In this document: piece after piece, positions 26,405 to 35,897 of the stretch
Position numbering within the stretch: position 1 is the stretch's first letter
Layout: every line of letters starts with the position of its first letter
NCBI GenBank assembly: GCA_017302255.1
Contig: JAFLDV010000023.1
Span: forward strand, 1 to 64,000
Reading direction: 5' to 3'
Length of the DNA: 64,000 nt
DNA from: Gammaproteobacteria bacterium
Lineage (GTDB): Bacteria > Pseudomonadota > Gammaproteobacteria > Enterobacterales > Alteromonadaceae
The notes under the pieces: generated by a model
Database searches by the model: none
Seen by the model: the letters and a program-made list of their open reading frames with translations, nothing else
Told to the model about the DNA's origin: nothing
Translations under genes and position numbers: made by a program

Positions 26405-27786
26405 TTCGCTAGATAAGCCTTGAGGTCAGCTTTGACCTCAGGCAACAACAAGTACAACGCCAGAATATTTGGCACCGCCATCAAGAAAATCATCGAATCG
26501 ATGAAATCAAATACCGCCAGCACATTAGGCACAGCGCCCATGGCAACCACAATACAAATCAATACTTTATAGATGCTGATACTGGTTTTGTTCTCGCCAA
26601 ATAAAAAGCCCCAGCCCTTTTGCCCATAATACGCCCAGCTAACGACCGTCGAATAACCAAACAACAGCAACGCCACCATGAGTACCCAAGGGAACCATGA
26701 GAACACCGAGGCAAAGGCCGCGGAAGAGATCTGCACGCCGTCTAAACCGGTTTGTAGATAAGTGCCAGTGACAATAATCACTAAGGCGGAAATGGTACAA
26801 ATCACCACAGTATCGATGAATGGCTCTAACAGGCCAACAAAACCTTCGGACACTGGGTCTTTGGTTTTTGCTGCAGCGTGGGCAATTGGCGATGAACCGA
26901 TGCCGGCTTCATTGGAATAAGCTGCGCGGCGAAAGCCTTGGATCAACACGCCAATAACCCCACCATAAGCCGCTTCTGGGGCAAAAGCGCCTTTAATAAT
27001 GGTCAAGAATGCCGCTGGCAAATCCTGCCAATGCAAACCTAAAATCACCAAAGCGGCCGTCAAATAAATCCCACACATCAGCGGCACTAACTTACTAGTC
27101 ACCCGCGCAATACTTTTGATACCACCGACAATGACTAAACCCACCAAGAGCGCATACACCACACCAAAGGCCCAAGCATTGTCAAAACCGGTGACCGTTT
27201 TAACCTGCACAAACCCCTGATTTACATGCACAAAACCCGCGGAGCCAAACACACAGGCGATAGCAAAAAAGCCAGCGAGAAATTTGCCGATCCGAGGCAG
27301 TCCGTATTTCTCCAACGCCGCTTTGATGTAATACATAGGTCCGCCAGCAACAGTGCCGTCAGGCAAAATTTGCCGATATTTCACCGCCAATGTACATTCC
27401 ACAAACTTCGTGGTCATGCCGAGAAAACCGGCCACTATCATCCAAAAAGTTGCGCCAGGGCCACCTAAACTAATGGCCACAGCAACACCGGCGATATTGC
27501 CAGTGCCAACGGTGCCGGATAACGCCGCCGACAATGCTTGAAATTGACTGATTTCGCCGGGATCTTGTTTCGCAGCAAAATCACCACGAACCACGCGCAC
27601 AGCATGGCGAAAACCGCGAATATTGATAAAATTCAGGTAGAACGTGAAGACGATGGCACCAGTGATCAGCCACAACACAGTGACTGGAATGGCGACTCCC
27701 TGAAAATTAAATGAGTAAAAAACCACACTGGCAATCGCTGAACTTAGCTGTTCAAAAGCCTGCTGGAAGCTAAAATCGCTAGACAT
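26395..27786 (-). CDS. Alanine/glycine:Na+ symporter (AGCS family)
   Basis: A 463-residue sodium:amino acid symporter with about eleven helices. The family signatures are evident: SALSGTVGTGNIAGVA near 90, GPGATFWM, and AAYSNEAGIGSSPIAHAAA near 290. It imports alanine or glycine with Na+ across the inner membrane. I chose ATG 27786; the frame extends to 27831 but the extra residues (Cys-rich, polar) do not look native. The Shine-Dalgarno is weak. A single gene, convergent with the deacetylase. Confidence 0.93.
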   Translation of the reverse strand: MSSDFSFQQAFEQLSSAIASVVFYSFNFQGVAIPVTVLWLITGAIVFTFYLNFINIRGFRHAVRVVRGDFAAKQDPGEISQFQALSAALSGTVGTGNIAGVAVAISLGGPGATFWMIVAGFLGMTTKFVECTLAVKYRQILPDGTVAGGPMYYIKAALEKYGLPRIGKFLAGFFAIACVFGSAGFVHVNQGFVQVKTVTGFDNAWAFGVVYALLVGLVIVGGIKSIARVTSKLVPLMCGIYLTAALVILGLHWQDLPAAFLTIIKGAFAPEAAYGGVIGVLIQGFRRAAYSNEAGIGSSPIAHAAAKTKDPVSEGFVGLLEPFIDTVVICTISALVIIVTGTYLQTGLDGVQISSAAFASVFSWFPWVLMVALLLFGYSTVVSWAYYGQKGWGFLFGENKTSISIYKVLICIVVAMGAVPNVLAVFDFIDSMIFLMAVPNILALYLLLPEVKADLKAYLAKQR

Positions 27787-28006
27787 CTGGAAATCTCTGG
27801 AACAAAAAGAATCGAGATTACCACAGCCCACCGAGCTTGCCTTGGAAAATCACCGAGAAAAACCCACCGCCAATCGCATAACTTATGCGTTTTTCGCCGA
27901 AATTGTCTGGTTTCATCAAACCGTCGCAGAACTTTGACCGAATTGTCATCAAACCACCAGACAATGCCCGCAGCAAGCACGCAATCGCATATCAGTGGAG
28001 TACGCT

Positions 28007-29239
28007 GTGAACAATCTGCAACTGCGCGACTACGACTTATCCTTTGCAACCAATCCCCGGAGTTCGGCGACGCACATGCTGCTGCGCTTATTGATGTTTT
28101 GTTCGATGCTGTGCGCTCCGCTCGCCAAGTCTTGGAGCGCGATGTCTGCCAATAGCGCAACCAGCGCTGAATTTGAGCCTAAAGTTGTGCTGGTGACCTT
28201 AGATGGGATGCGCTGGCAAGAAGTGTTCTACGGTGCCGATGACGAGATAGCCAGTCAGCGCCGTTATGTACCAAATCCAAAGCAAATTCAGCAACTCCTC
28301 AATGGCAATAAAGCCGAAAAATTAATGCCCTTTCTGCACCAAGTGGTGAAAAAACAGGGATTGCTGGTCGGCGACCAACGGAAAAATTCGGTGATGCAAG
28401 TCACTAACCCATGGCAAGTGTCCTACCCGGGTTATAGCGAATTGCTGACCGGTATTGCCGACCCACGAATAAGCTCCAACCACGCGATTAATAATCCAAA
28501 CGTATCGGTGTTCGAATGGTTGGCACAACAACCCGCCATGCAAGACAAAGTCGCAGCTTTTGGTTCATGGCGACTGTTTCCATGGATTTTGAACCGTGAG
28601 CGCAGCGGCTTCTTTATCAATGCTGGTTTTGAAAATTTCACGGCTTTCACCAACGATAAAATCAATTGGCTCAATAAATTACAACGACAAACCCCAAGTC
28701 CATTTGCCGATGTGCGACAGGACATTTTTACCCAGCAATTCGCTTCGGAATACTTGCAGCAGGCGAAACCTCGTTTATTGCTGGTCGCCTTTGGCGAGAC
28801 CGATGACTACGCCCATGCCGGCCAATATCCCCAATATTTAGCGGCGGCACAGCGCGCTGACCAACTCATCGCCGAGCTTTGGCAACAACTGCAACAAGAC
28901 CCTTACTACAAAGACCAAACGACCCTTATCATCACCACTGACCACGGTCGCGGCAATAGCGCCGACACTTGGTCACGCCATGGCGTCAGTCGGCAACTGA
29001 ATGCTAAAACTACCGATCAGCAAATCCTCGGTGCTGATGGCATTTGGTTGGCAATGATCGGGCCTTCGATTGCACCACGAGGCTTGGTGACCACCAATGA
29101 GCCGTGGCAGCAACGGCAGATCGCCAGCACCATTAGCCAATTGTTGGGTTATGACTTTTTACAATTCCAGTATAAAGCGGCGACAGCACTGGCATGGGCA
29201 ACTCCAGCCGCGCCAGCGCAGTTGCGGATCAGTCCGTAA
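28007..29239 (+). CDS. Secreted alkaline phosphatase-superfamily protein
   Basis: A 410-residue metalloenzyme of the alkaline phosphatase/phosphodiesterase superfamily. Metal sites appear as LVTLDGMRWQE near 60, FGETDDYAHAGQ near 260 and TTDHGRG near 305. SYPGYSELLTG near 140 holds the probable Ser nucleophile. A hydrophobic segment at residues 24-40 is the likely signal peptide; GTG 28007 has GGAG six bases upstream, while ATG 28076 would give a conventional signal but is poorly spaced. The stop overlaps the convergent VOC gene by 11 bases. Substrate unknown. Confidence 0.82.
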   Translation: MNNLQLRDYDLSFATNPRSSATHMLLRLLMFCSMLCAPLAKSWSAMSANSATSAEFEPKVVLVTLDGMRWQEVFYGADDEIASQRRYVPNPKQIQQLLNGNKAEKLMPFLHQVVKKQGLLVGDQRKNSVMQVTNPWQVSYPGYSELLTGIADPRISSNHAINNPNVSVFEWLAQQPAMQDKVAAFGSWRLFPWILNRERSGFFINAGFENFTAFTNDKINWLNKLQRQTPSPFADVRQDIFTQQFASEYLQQAKPRLLLVAFGETDDYAHAGQYPQYLAAAQRADQLIAELWQQLQQDPYYKDQTTLIITTDHGRGNSADTWSRHGVSRQLNAKTTDQQILGADGIWLAMIGPSIAPRGLVTTNEPWQQRQIASTISQLLGYDFLQFQYKAATALAWATPAAPAQLRISP

Positions 29240-29627
29240 GCACTGGCTGCTGGTAGATTTCCAGCGGTAAGCCGTCAGGATCAGCAAAAAAGGTGAATTC
29301 GGCTCCGGTGTATGGGTCAACACGGATAGGCTCAACAGCGACGCCTTGCGCGGTTAACCAAGCGGTTGTCGCTTGGACATCCGCCACCGCAAAACTTAAA
29401 TGTCGAAGGCCCTGCGCTTCTGGTCTTGAAGGTCTTGGCGGCGCATCGACAAACGAGAACAACTCCAGTTGCGCACCATTTGGTAATTGCAAATCAAGTT
29501 TCCAGGATTGACGGGCTTCCCGATAATTTTCCGCAACGATTTTTAGCCCAAGCACTTGATGATAAAAGTGTTTAGAGCGCGAATAATCACTGCAGATGAT
29601 GGCGACATGGTGAATAGCTTGCAGCAT
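29229..29627 (-). CDS. gloA2: VOC family protein YaeR/GloA2
   Basis: A 132-residue glyoxalase-fold (VOC) protein very close to E. coli YaeR. HHVAII near 6-11, YREARQSWK near 35, RPSRPEAQGLRHLSF near 65, and RVDPYTG followed by FFADPDGLPLEIY near 105-125 are shared. The His and Glu ligands of the metal site are kept. It is annotated as a glyoxalase-like SMU1112c/YaeR protein, but its activity is uncertain. Convergent with the phosphatase-superfamily gene. Confidence 0.9.
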   Translation of the reverse strand: MLQAIHHVAIICSDYSRSKHFYHQVLGLKIVAENYREARQSWKLDLQLPNGAQLELFSFVDAPPRPSRPEAQGLRHLSFAVADVQATTAWLTAQGVAVEPIRVDPYTGAEFTFFADPDGLPLEIYQQPVLTD

Positions 29628-29679
29628 AACAGTTCCGATTTTACCTTTTGCTATAGCCTGTAAGCTTTTCTAGCAAAAC

Positions 29680-30468
29680 TCAAGGCTTAATCAGATCTTC
29701 GGCAACGCGCATTTGCGGATGGCTTTGGTAAAACTCGGCCAACTGACCATTATTTTTCAATTCCAGCAATCTTTCATCCCAAAGCTTTTTCAGCGCCTGC
29801 CCCTTGGCGTTATTGGCAAAGCCGACAAATACAGGAATTTGATGGATTTCTTCTTGGCGTACTGCAGTTTTTTTCAGTACGGCTTGCACCTTATCCGAGC
29901 GCAAATCGCCAAGCTCTGCGAGATAAATATCGATGCGATGGTTAATCACCAGACTCACGCCTTGTTCGGGACTTGCAACTTGGTAGCCATCAGAACTCAA
30001 GCCTATCGCTTCGCCATAGTTGTAGGCTAAATCCCAGGCTAAACGAAAGCCATTTAATGACTGAACCGACATGTTCTTTAGCGAGGTGATACCTTGCACT
30101 TCCGGCAAATAAATGGCGATGACCCGATCAGAATCATAAGGGAGGTTGGCACGCAGTGCTTTCGGCGCATCTTTCGGGGTTAGCCCAAAGGTGAGATCTG
30201 CTTGCTGTTTTTCAATCGCGGCAATGGCGCGACCGAAATTGCTGAATTCAACTTGCAATGAATACTGCTCTGGGGGCAATACCAAACGCAAATAATCAAA
30301 GTAACTACCAGATAAATCTTCGTTGGTAAAACCTGACCAAGCTGCAGTAACCACATGTATTTGCTGGGTCGCATGCACAGGCGCTAGCGCTACATTGCAC
30401 AGCAAATATGCCCAGCATAACCTTCCGCAAAAATTGCGGCAAAAGCTGCGCAGCCAAAGCTTATCCAT
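29680..30468 (-). CDS. Periplasmic solute-binding-like protein (SBP family 3)
   Basis: About 262 residues, with a long signal region (CRNFCGRLCWAYLLCNVALAPVHA) and a fold of the family 3 amino-acid-binding type: EFSNFGRAIAAIEKQQADLTFGLTP near 80 and a C-terminal LKKLWDERLLELKNNGQLAEFY. No ABC permease or ATPase lies nearby, so it may be an orphan sensor-like binding protein, a common type in Alteromonadales. ATG 30468 is my choice; a TTG at 30489 is possible. The ribosome binding site is weak in both cases. Confidence 0.78.
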   Translation of the reverse strand: MDKLWLRSFCRNFCGRLCWAYLLCNVALAPVHATQQIHVVTAAWSGFTNEDLSGSYFDYLRLVLPPEQYSLQVEFSNFGRAIAAIEKQQADLTFGLTPKDAPKALRANLPYDSDRVIAIYLPEVQGITSLKNMSVQSLNGFRLAWDLAYNYGEAIGLSSDGYQVASPEQGVSLVINHRIDIYLAELGDLRSDKVQAVLKKTAVRQEEIHQIPVFVGFANNAKGQALKKLWDERLLELKNNGQLAEFYQSHPQMRVAEDLIKP

Positions 30469-30711
30469 TAGTAATTTCACAGGCGTCAAATGCCAAATTT
30501 TGACTGTTCATCAACTAAAGGTAGCTGAGATTTTCGCAAGCAAAGTACTGGTCGTCGCTTAAAAGTCTTCGGTGCGGTGAAATCGTGCAAATTTTAACAA
30601 AAAAATAATCAATTTCGATTGAAATTAACTTTAAACATCGTTACCTTGCAGCGTCTGAAAAAATACAGATGCTTTTTTCGGAACACAGTCACATAAAAAA
30701 GGAATCACAGC

Positions 30712-30885
30712 ATGCGTTCAATCGTTCTCGTTACCCTCTGCAGCTTAATGCTGGCAGGATGTGGTAGTACTGTAAAACAGACCGAAACTACTGCTTCAGC
30801 GAACACCAATGCTGAAAGCACTAAAGTCTGCAAAGAGAAACCAGCGCAAGTTGGCAGTCGCTTGGCGAAAAAAGTCTGCAAATAA
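30712..30885 (+). CDS. 57-residue lipoprotein with C-x-GSR-x-C motif
   Basis: A tiny gene with AGGAA before ATG 30712. The signal peptide ends in the lipobox LMLAGC, with the lipidated Cys at residue 17. After a Thr/Ala/Ser-rich linker, the C-terminus reads VCKEKPAQVGSRLAKKVCK, a Cys-flanked GSR motif. I recall similar endings in many small secreted proteins of Xanthomonas, Sphingomonas and Alteromonadales. An intrinsic terminator starts at its last codons, so it is a complete one-gene transcript. Function unknown. Confidence 0.72.
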   Translation: MRSIVLVTLCSLMLAGCGSTVKQTETTASANTNAESTKVCKEKPAQVGSRLAKKVCK

Positions 30886-30897
30886 TTGCAGACTTTT
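30873..30897 (+). terminator. Intrinsic terminator overlapping the small lipoprotein stop
   Basis: AGTCTGCAA (30873-30881) pairs with TTGCAGACT (30886-30894), with the stop codon in the loop and a T run after it. The stem is formed in part by the last Val-Cys-Lys codons. Confidence 0.85.
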
Positions 30898-30906
30898 TGG
30901 TGAGGC

Positions 30907-31686
30907 TTACTGGGCTAAACCAAAATAATTTGAGAGTACAGCTGGCAATTCTGCCGCAGCAACTTGTTGCGAAGTAGTTTTGCCAGCTTCACTGATCTTA
31001 AGCTCGTTTCCAAGTAGCACTAAACGCCCCACCGCTGTTTGCCGGATCAATAATAATTTCTGCACAAAAATGGTTTCAGGATTGGTCGAATTCAAGAAAT
31101 TGGCCGGCATAAAATCAATCCATTCGGCCGCATATAAATCAAAACCAAATTGATTCACCCACAGGCCATCAATCTGCGCTTGCAGCACATAGTCCGTCGG
31201 TGTCGGTGCAATTAAGCGGAAACTATCGAAATCTTGCTGCTGTGTGAGATTCACTGCTGACAAGGCGATAGGCGCTCGCATGCCATAACTGCCAAAACCC
31301 AAATCACATAAATAACGTTCTTGCCCTAAAGTAACAATCAGTGCCATATGCGTTTTTGGGCGACGCATTGGATAGAACATCGGACGACAAAAGACAAACT
31401 GGTAGCTGACCCCTAGCGCAGTTAATGCCATGGCAAATAAGCCGTTGAGTTCATAACAATATCCGCCGCGCTTTGCTTGACCATCATCACCAACTATTTT
31501 CGAAACGATAGTTTCTGGCACTAGCGACACTACCTTACCAGCCTGAACATCTAAATTTTCAAAGGTGATATGTCGTAACTGCGCTTGCATCAGTTGCTGC
31601 AATACCGCTGCGTCCACTTGGCTTGGCGTATGGTCTAAACCGATCCGACGGCAATAAAGGTCTAAATTGAAATTCTGAGCGTGCAT
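30907..31686 (-). CDS. Arylamine N-acetyltransferase
   Basis: NAT-family enzyme of 259 residues that acetylates arylamines and hydrazines with acetyl-CoA. The catalytic triad is complete: C77 in RGGYCYELN, H113 in KTHMALIV and D128 in CDLGFG. THITFENLD-like residues near 40 match the family. The ATG at 31686 has GAGG eight bases upstream; the longer frame to 31755 is less plausible. The gene stands alone. The natural substrate is not evident. Confidence 0.92.
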   Translation of the reverse strand: MHAQNFNLDLYCRRIGLDHTPSQVDAAVLQQLMQAQLRHITFENLDVQAGKVVSLVPETIVSKIVGDDGQAKRGGYCYELNGLFAMALTALGVSYQFVFCRPMFYPMRRPKTHMALIVTLGQERYLCDLGFGSYGMRAPIALSAVNLTQQQDFDSFRLIAPTPTDYVLQAQIDGLWVNQFGFDLYAAEWIDFMPANFLNSTNPETIFVQKLLLIRQTAVGRLVLLGNELKISEAGKTTSQQVAAAELPAVLSNYFGLAQ

Positions 31687-31906
31687 CAGCGGGTCCTCAA
31701 GACATAAAGTATGTAATTCTCGCCGATTGCCAGATCTTTGACCAGCGTCGCGCACAACAAATGCTCAGCACTGCCAAAGCATAGAGTGCTTTGCTTGTGC
31801 TAACAGCAATCCGCTTGCAGTTGCCACTTGCCACAACGACATCAGCTCGGTAAATTCGCACATTATCAAAGCCTGCGCAGCATTGCGGCTAACGCCAAGG
31901 AATAAC

Positions 31907-33088
31907 ATGTCGACTTATCAAATTTTTACCCAAGCTCTTGCTGAACACTTTGCCAACGAATACAGCGATTTATTCGGCAGTCAGAGTAAATTAACCACCG
32001 AGTTGCTGAAAGAAAGTCGGCAGAATTTGGTATTCCGGGTAAAAAACCAGTTTGGCCGCAGCCTAATAGTGAAACAAGCGCTGCCTTATAATCATGCGGC
32101 TGGCCCGCAAACGCCATTAACTGTCGACCGTGCCCGTGTCGAAGCTGAAGTACTGATTAGCCAGCGTAAATTAGCCCCCGATCAAGTCGTGGAGATTCTG
32201 CATTTTTCTAAGGAGCAGTCAGCAATTCTGATGGAGGATTTGCATGACCATCAATTGCTTAATAAAGCATTATTGGTCGGCCGTGAACTGCCAGGTCTTG
32301 CGGAACAACTCGCTCACTACTTGGCCCACAGCAGCTTTTATACCAGTGATTTTGGCCAAAGTAGCTCAAGCAAACGCGCCGGTATCGCCAAGTATTTAAA
32401 TCCAGAACTTTGCTTAATCACCGAAGAGCTGGCCTTTACCGATCCCTATTGCCACCACGAGCGCAACGAAGTCTCAACCGCACTTCGTCCGCAAGCGCAA
32501 CGTATCTGGTTAGACGAAAAAATTAAAACCGAGGTGGCTGAGCTTAAACTGAAGTTCACCAGTCAACCGCAAGCGTTGATCCATGGCGATTTGCATTGCG
32601 GCAGTATTTTTGTCACTGATAGTTCAGTCAAAGTCACTGACGCCGAATTCGCCTGCTACGGGCCTATCGCCTTCGATTTGGGGACTCTAATCGGCAGTTT
32701 CTTAGCGATTTACCTAAGTGTTCCTGCAGTGATCCCTGCCGTTTCTGCACGCCAACAGATCTTTCTCCGTGCGGAAATCCGCCAGCTTTGGCAGCAATTC
32801 GCCGCTGAGTTTTTAGCCCTAGCGACACGCGAAACTCGGGATAGCGCATTGCAAAGCGATGAAACGCAACAACGATATGTGACAAGTATCCAACGTGATG
32901 CACTCGGCTTTGCCGGCATTGAATTGATGCGCCGGGTCATTGGTATGGAACCAATCAAGGAACTCAATCAGGTTAAAGATGCAAATCTGCGCTTACAAGT
33001 TGAGCACAATATGCTGCAATTAGCTGAGAAACTTATTTTGGGTTATCGGCAATTCCACCATATCGACCAAATATTGGCGCAGCTATAG
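31907..33088 (+). CDS. mtnK: S-methyl-5-thioribose kinase
   Basis: A 393-residue kinase of the APH/choline-kinase fold that phosphorylates methylthioribose in methionine salvage. VFRVKNQFGRSLIVKQALPY holds the ATP-binding lysine, LIHGDLHCGSIF near 225 is the catalytic loop, and DAEFACYGPIAFDLG near 246 is the metal-binding motif specific to MtnK. AAGGA precedes ATG 31907. No other mtn gene is in the window, but the aminotransferase and omega-amidase of the same pathway lie about 9 kb away. Confidence 0.9.
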   Translation: MSTYQIFTQALAEHFANEYSDLFGSQSKLTTELLKESRQNLVFRVKNQFGRSLIVKQALPYNHAAGPQTPLTVDRARVEAEVLISQRKLAPDQVVEILHFSKEQSAILMEDLHDHQLLNKALLVGRELPGLAEQLAHYLAHSSFYTSDFGQSSSSKRAGIAKYLNPELCLITEELAFTDPYCHHERNEVSTALRPQAQRIWLDEKIKTEVAELKLKFTSQPQALIHGDLHCGSIFVTDSSVKVTDAEFACYGPIAFDLGTLIGSFLAIYLSVPAVIPAVSARQQIFLRAEIRQLWQQFAAEFLALATRETRDSALQSDETQQRYVTSIQRDALGFAGIELMRRVIGMEPIKELNQVKDANLRLQVEHNMLQLAEKLILGYRQFHHIDQILAQL

Positions 33089-33555
33089 AGCGCTATCCAA
33101 CGCCTGCCAGTGATGAGTATGAGTCGAGTGAGTGACAATTGCCGCTCACTCGTCTTGGCTGGCTTTACGGCATGACTCAGTTTATTTCATCTGTTGCCAG
33201 AGCAACACCGCCGCTTAAATAGCTCGATAAACCCCTCATTTTCGGCTAAAAATCGGCGAAGTTTTATGCAAAGCAGCAAAAACACCCGTGAAGATTTTCA
33301 TCAATTGTACAACTTTGCTAACTTCTCAACATTTTGCTGACCAATTCCGCTAACTTTAGGGAAAATAAGCAGTTTCTTAAGCATGGTGATATACTGAAGC
33401 GCCAGACAGACTGCTAGTTGTGGTCACTCCAACATACTGACAATTGACTGCCCAGCTGCTACAACTTATACGCCGCTGCGTGCACGTTCATCAAAGCAGT
33501 CTCTGAGCATAAGCGCATAAGACGCATAACAGACCAAACTAAGGGTAATCCATTG
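33089..33555. other. Long upstream region of the TonB-dependent receptor
   Basis: 467 bases without a gene. After mtnK there is an eight-base-pair perfect hairpin, CGAGTGAG/CTCACTCG at 33125-33132 and 33145-33152, with a weak T run. At 33303-33316 lies AATTGTACAACTTT, identical to a sequence upstream of cdd. The receptor promoter should lie in the rest, but no site can be named with confidence. Confidence 0.5.
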
Positions 33556-35790
33556 ATGAAAAGCAAACATTCTTTGTTAGCCATACAGATCCATGCCGCC
33601 TTAATCGCGGCCGCCATTGGTCTTTCTCCTGCGGCATTCGCCCAGGAAAGTGACAAAGCCAAACAGGAAGATCAAGCACTAGAAGTGATCATGGTCACGG
33701 CGCAAAAGCGTGTTCAAAGTACACAAGAAGTGCCTATTTCTGTTGCGACGCTGTCAGGTGAGAAATTCGATGCCATTTTCGCTGGTGGTGACGATATTCA
33801 AGCGCTTGGGGTAAAAGTCCCAGGTTTATACGCAGAATCCTCTAATGGTCGTGCTGCACCGCGTTTTTATATTCGTGGTTTAGGTAACACCGATTTCGAT
33901 TTGGCTGCATCACAACCAGTGTCAGTCATCATGGATGACGTGGTGATGGAAAACGTCATCCTGAAAAGTTTCCCGTTGTTTGATATCGACCAAGTCGAAG
34001 TAATTCGTGGCCCTCAAGGCACTTTATTCGGTCGTAACACCACTGCCGGTATGGTCAAATTTGGCACTGTTAAACCACGCCAAGAATTTGATGCTTATAC
34101 CAAGTTAAGCGTTGGTAACTTAGGCACATTTAACTTTGAAGGCGCAGCCGGCGGCAGCTTAACTAACGAGTTATCTGCCCGGGTTTCAGTATTGTCGCAA
34201 AATCGCGATGACTACATCGACAACAGCTTCACCAACGTCAAAGACTTTACTGGTGGCTTTGATGAGAAAGCAGCTCGCGCGCAATTCTTGTACGAGCAAG
34301 GCAACACTACAGCGTTGCTGAATATCCATACTCGCAAGTTAGATGGCACTTCATCTATCTTCCGCGCAAACGTGTTCACTAAAGGTGATAACGAGTTAAA
34401 CGGCAACTATGACCGTGACAGCGTGGCTTACAACGAAGGCGACGGTAACTTCCAACGTTACGATAATACCGGTGCGTCGTTAAAGCTTGATTTTGATTTA
34501 GGCGACTTGACGCTGACCAGCATCACAGCACAAGAAAATGCTGATGGCGAAGGTAAAGGCGATATCGACGGCGGCACACCTGCAGGTCCTGGTTTTATCC
34601 CGTTCCAAGCGGTAACAGAAGACCAATTGAAAGACTTGAAACAGTTTACTCAAGAAATTCGTTTAGCCAGTGATTCAGGTAAAGATGTTGAATGGCAAGT
34701 TGGTGCATTTTACTTCGATTCGTCATTTGGCGTGACCAGTATCGATGGTTTCTTCGGTGCTACAACGGTTTACCACGCAAACACCAGTTTTGCAGTCTTT
34801 GGTCAATCCACTTATGCGCTAAGCGATAAATGGGATGTTACTGCTGGTCTTCGTTATACCGACGACAAAAAAGACTTTGAAGTCGGCGACCAGAACGTTA
34901 ATGGTTTTGCTTTAGTTATTGGCGCAGCGCAGATCCAAGATTATGCGCCAGTGCATGCGAATGATGGTCAGGTGAGCTGGGAATTAGCAACTAACTATCG
35001 CGTGACTGATTTAACTTCTGTTTACGGCCGACTGGCTCGTGGTTTCCGCGCGCAGTCAATCCAAGGTCGCGACTTAGCCTTTGAAGGTAACCCTTCGGTG
35101 GCTGATTCAGAAACAATCGATTCAGTAGAATTCGGTGCTAAGTCTGACTTGTTAGATCGCACCATGCGCTTAAACGGTGCTGTGTTCTACTACAACATCA
35201 ATGACATCCAATTATCAGCTATCGGCGGTGCTTCACAAGGTAACGCCTTGTTAAATGCCGACAAAGGTACTGGTTATGGTTTTGAAATTGATGGCGATTG
35301 GCGTGCACTGAGTAATCTGACCTTAGGCGCAGGTTTTAGCTATAACCACACTGAGTTAAAAGATGCCGATTTATTAGTGGCAACTTGTGGTTCTGGCCAA
35401 TGTACTCCAACAGATCCGTTAAATGCCCAAGATCGTGCTTTTGTTGACGGCAACCCGTTCCCACAAGCGCCAAAAACCATCCTGACTCTGAACGGTCGTT
35501 ATGACTTCCCAGTAGATTCAGGTGAAGTGTACATCTACGGTGATCTGGCAATTCAAGGTAAAACTAACCTGTTCTTATACGAAGCTGAAGAGTTCCAAAC
35601 TAGCGGCAACAAAGAAGCAGGTTTACGCGTCGGTTACATGAACTATGACGGTAACTACGAAGTTGCCATGTTTGGCCGCAACATCACTGACGAAGACAAC
35701 GTCAAAGGCGCCATCGACTTCAACAACAACACCGGTTTTGTCAATGAACCGCGTATTATTGGTGTTGAGTTCAAGAAGAGCTTCTTCTAA
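33556..35790 (+). CDS. TonB-dependent receptor
   Basis: A 744-residue outer-membrane receptor with a signal peptide (cleavage near AFAQE, about 29). The TonB box region EVIMVTAQKR lies near 50, and the plug domain (about 60-175) includes VEVIRGPQGTLFGRNTTAG. A 22-strand barrel follows, ending in EFKKSFF with a terminal aromatic. It imports a ligand using TonB energy. The plug is of the general family with QKR..S.Q.VP.S motif, common in catabolic receptors. ATG 33556 is preferred; the TTG directly before it has AAGGG at better spacing. Followed by a strong terminator. Ligand unknown. Confidence 0.93.
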   Translation: MKSKHSLLAIQIHAALIAAAIGLSPAAFAQESDKAKQEDQALEVIMVTAQKRVQSTQEVPISVATLSGEKFDAIFAGGDDIQALGVKVPGLYAESSNGRAAPRFYIRGLGNTDFDLAASQPVSVIMDDVVMENVILKSFPLFDIDQVEVIRGPQGTLFGRNTTAGMVKFGTVKPRQEFDAYTKLSVGNLGTFNFEGAAGGSLTNELSARVSVLSQNRDDYIDNSFTNVKDFTGGFDEKAARAQFLYEQGNTTALLNIHTRKLDGTSSIFRANVFTKGDNELNGNYDRDSVAYNEGDGNFQRYDNTGASLKLDFDLGDLTLTSITAQENADGEGKGDIDGGTPAGPGFIPFQAVTEDQLKDLKQFTQEIRLASDSGKDVEWQVGAFYFDSSFGVTSIDGFFGATTVYHANTSFAVFGQSTYALSDKWDVTAGLRYTDDKKDFEVGDQNVNGFALVIGAAQIQDYAPVHANDGQVSWELATNYRVTDLTSVYGRLARGFRAQSIQGRDLAFEGNPSVADSETIDSVEFGAKSDLLDRTMRLNGAVFYYNINDIQLSAIGGASQGNALLNADKGTGYGFEIDGDWRALSNLTLGAGFSYNHTELKDADLLVATCGSGQCTPTDPLNAQDRAFVDGNPFPQAPKTILTLNGRYDFPVDSGEVYIYGDLAIQGKTNLFLYEAEEFQTSGNKEAGLRVGYMNYDGNYEVAMFGRNITDEDNVKGAIDFNNNTGFVNEPRIIGVEFKKSFF

Positions 35791-35813
35791 GCCAAGCACT
35801 TTTATTGCTTAGC

Positions 35814-35843
35814 AAAAAGCCCTCGCATTGCGAGGGCTTTTTT
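35814..35843 (+). terminator. Intrinsic terminator after the TonB-dependent receptor
   Basis: AGCCCTCGC (35818-35826), loop ATT, GCGAGGGCT (35830-35838), then a T run. Outer A-T pairs lengthen the stem. Confidence 0.93.
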
Positions 35844-35897
35844 ATAGCTGAGAACTACATAGAATTTACGATTTCCGCATGGTCGTCCATCAGCTTA

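Noticed and set aside
27787-28006. Glycine riboswitch upstream of the alanine/glycine symporter
   Set aside because: The leader lacks the paired aptamer core and conserved GG elements; only short random stems are visible.
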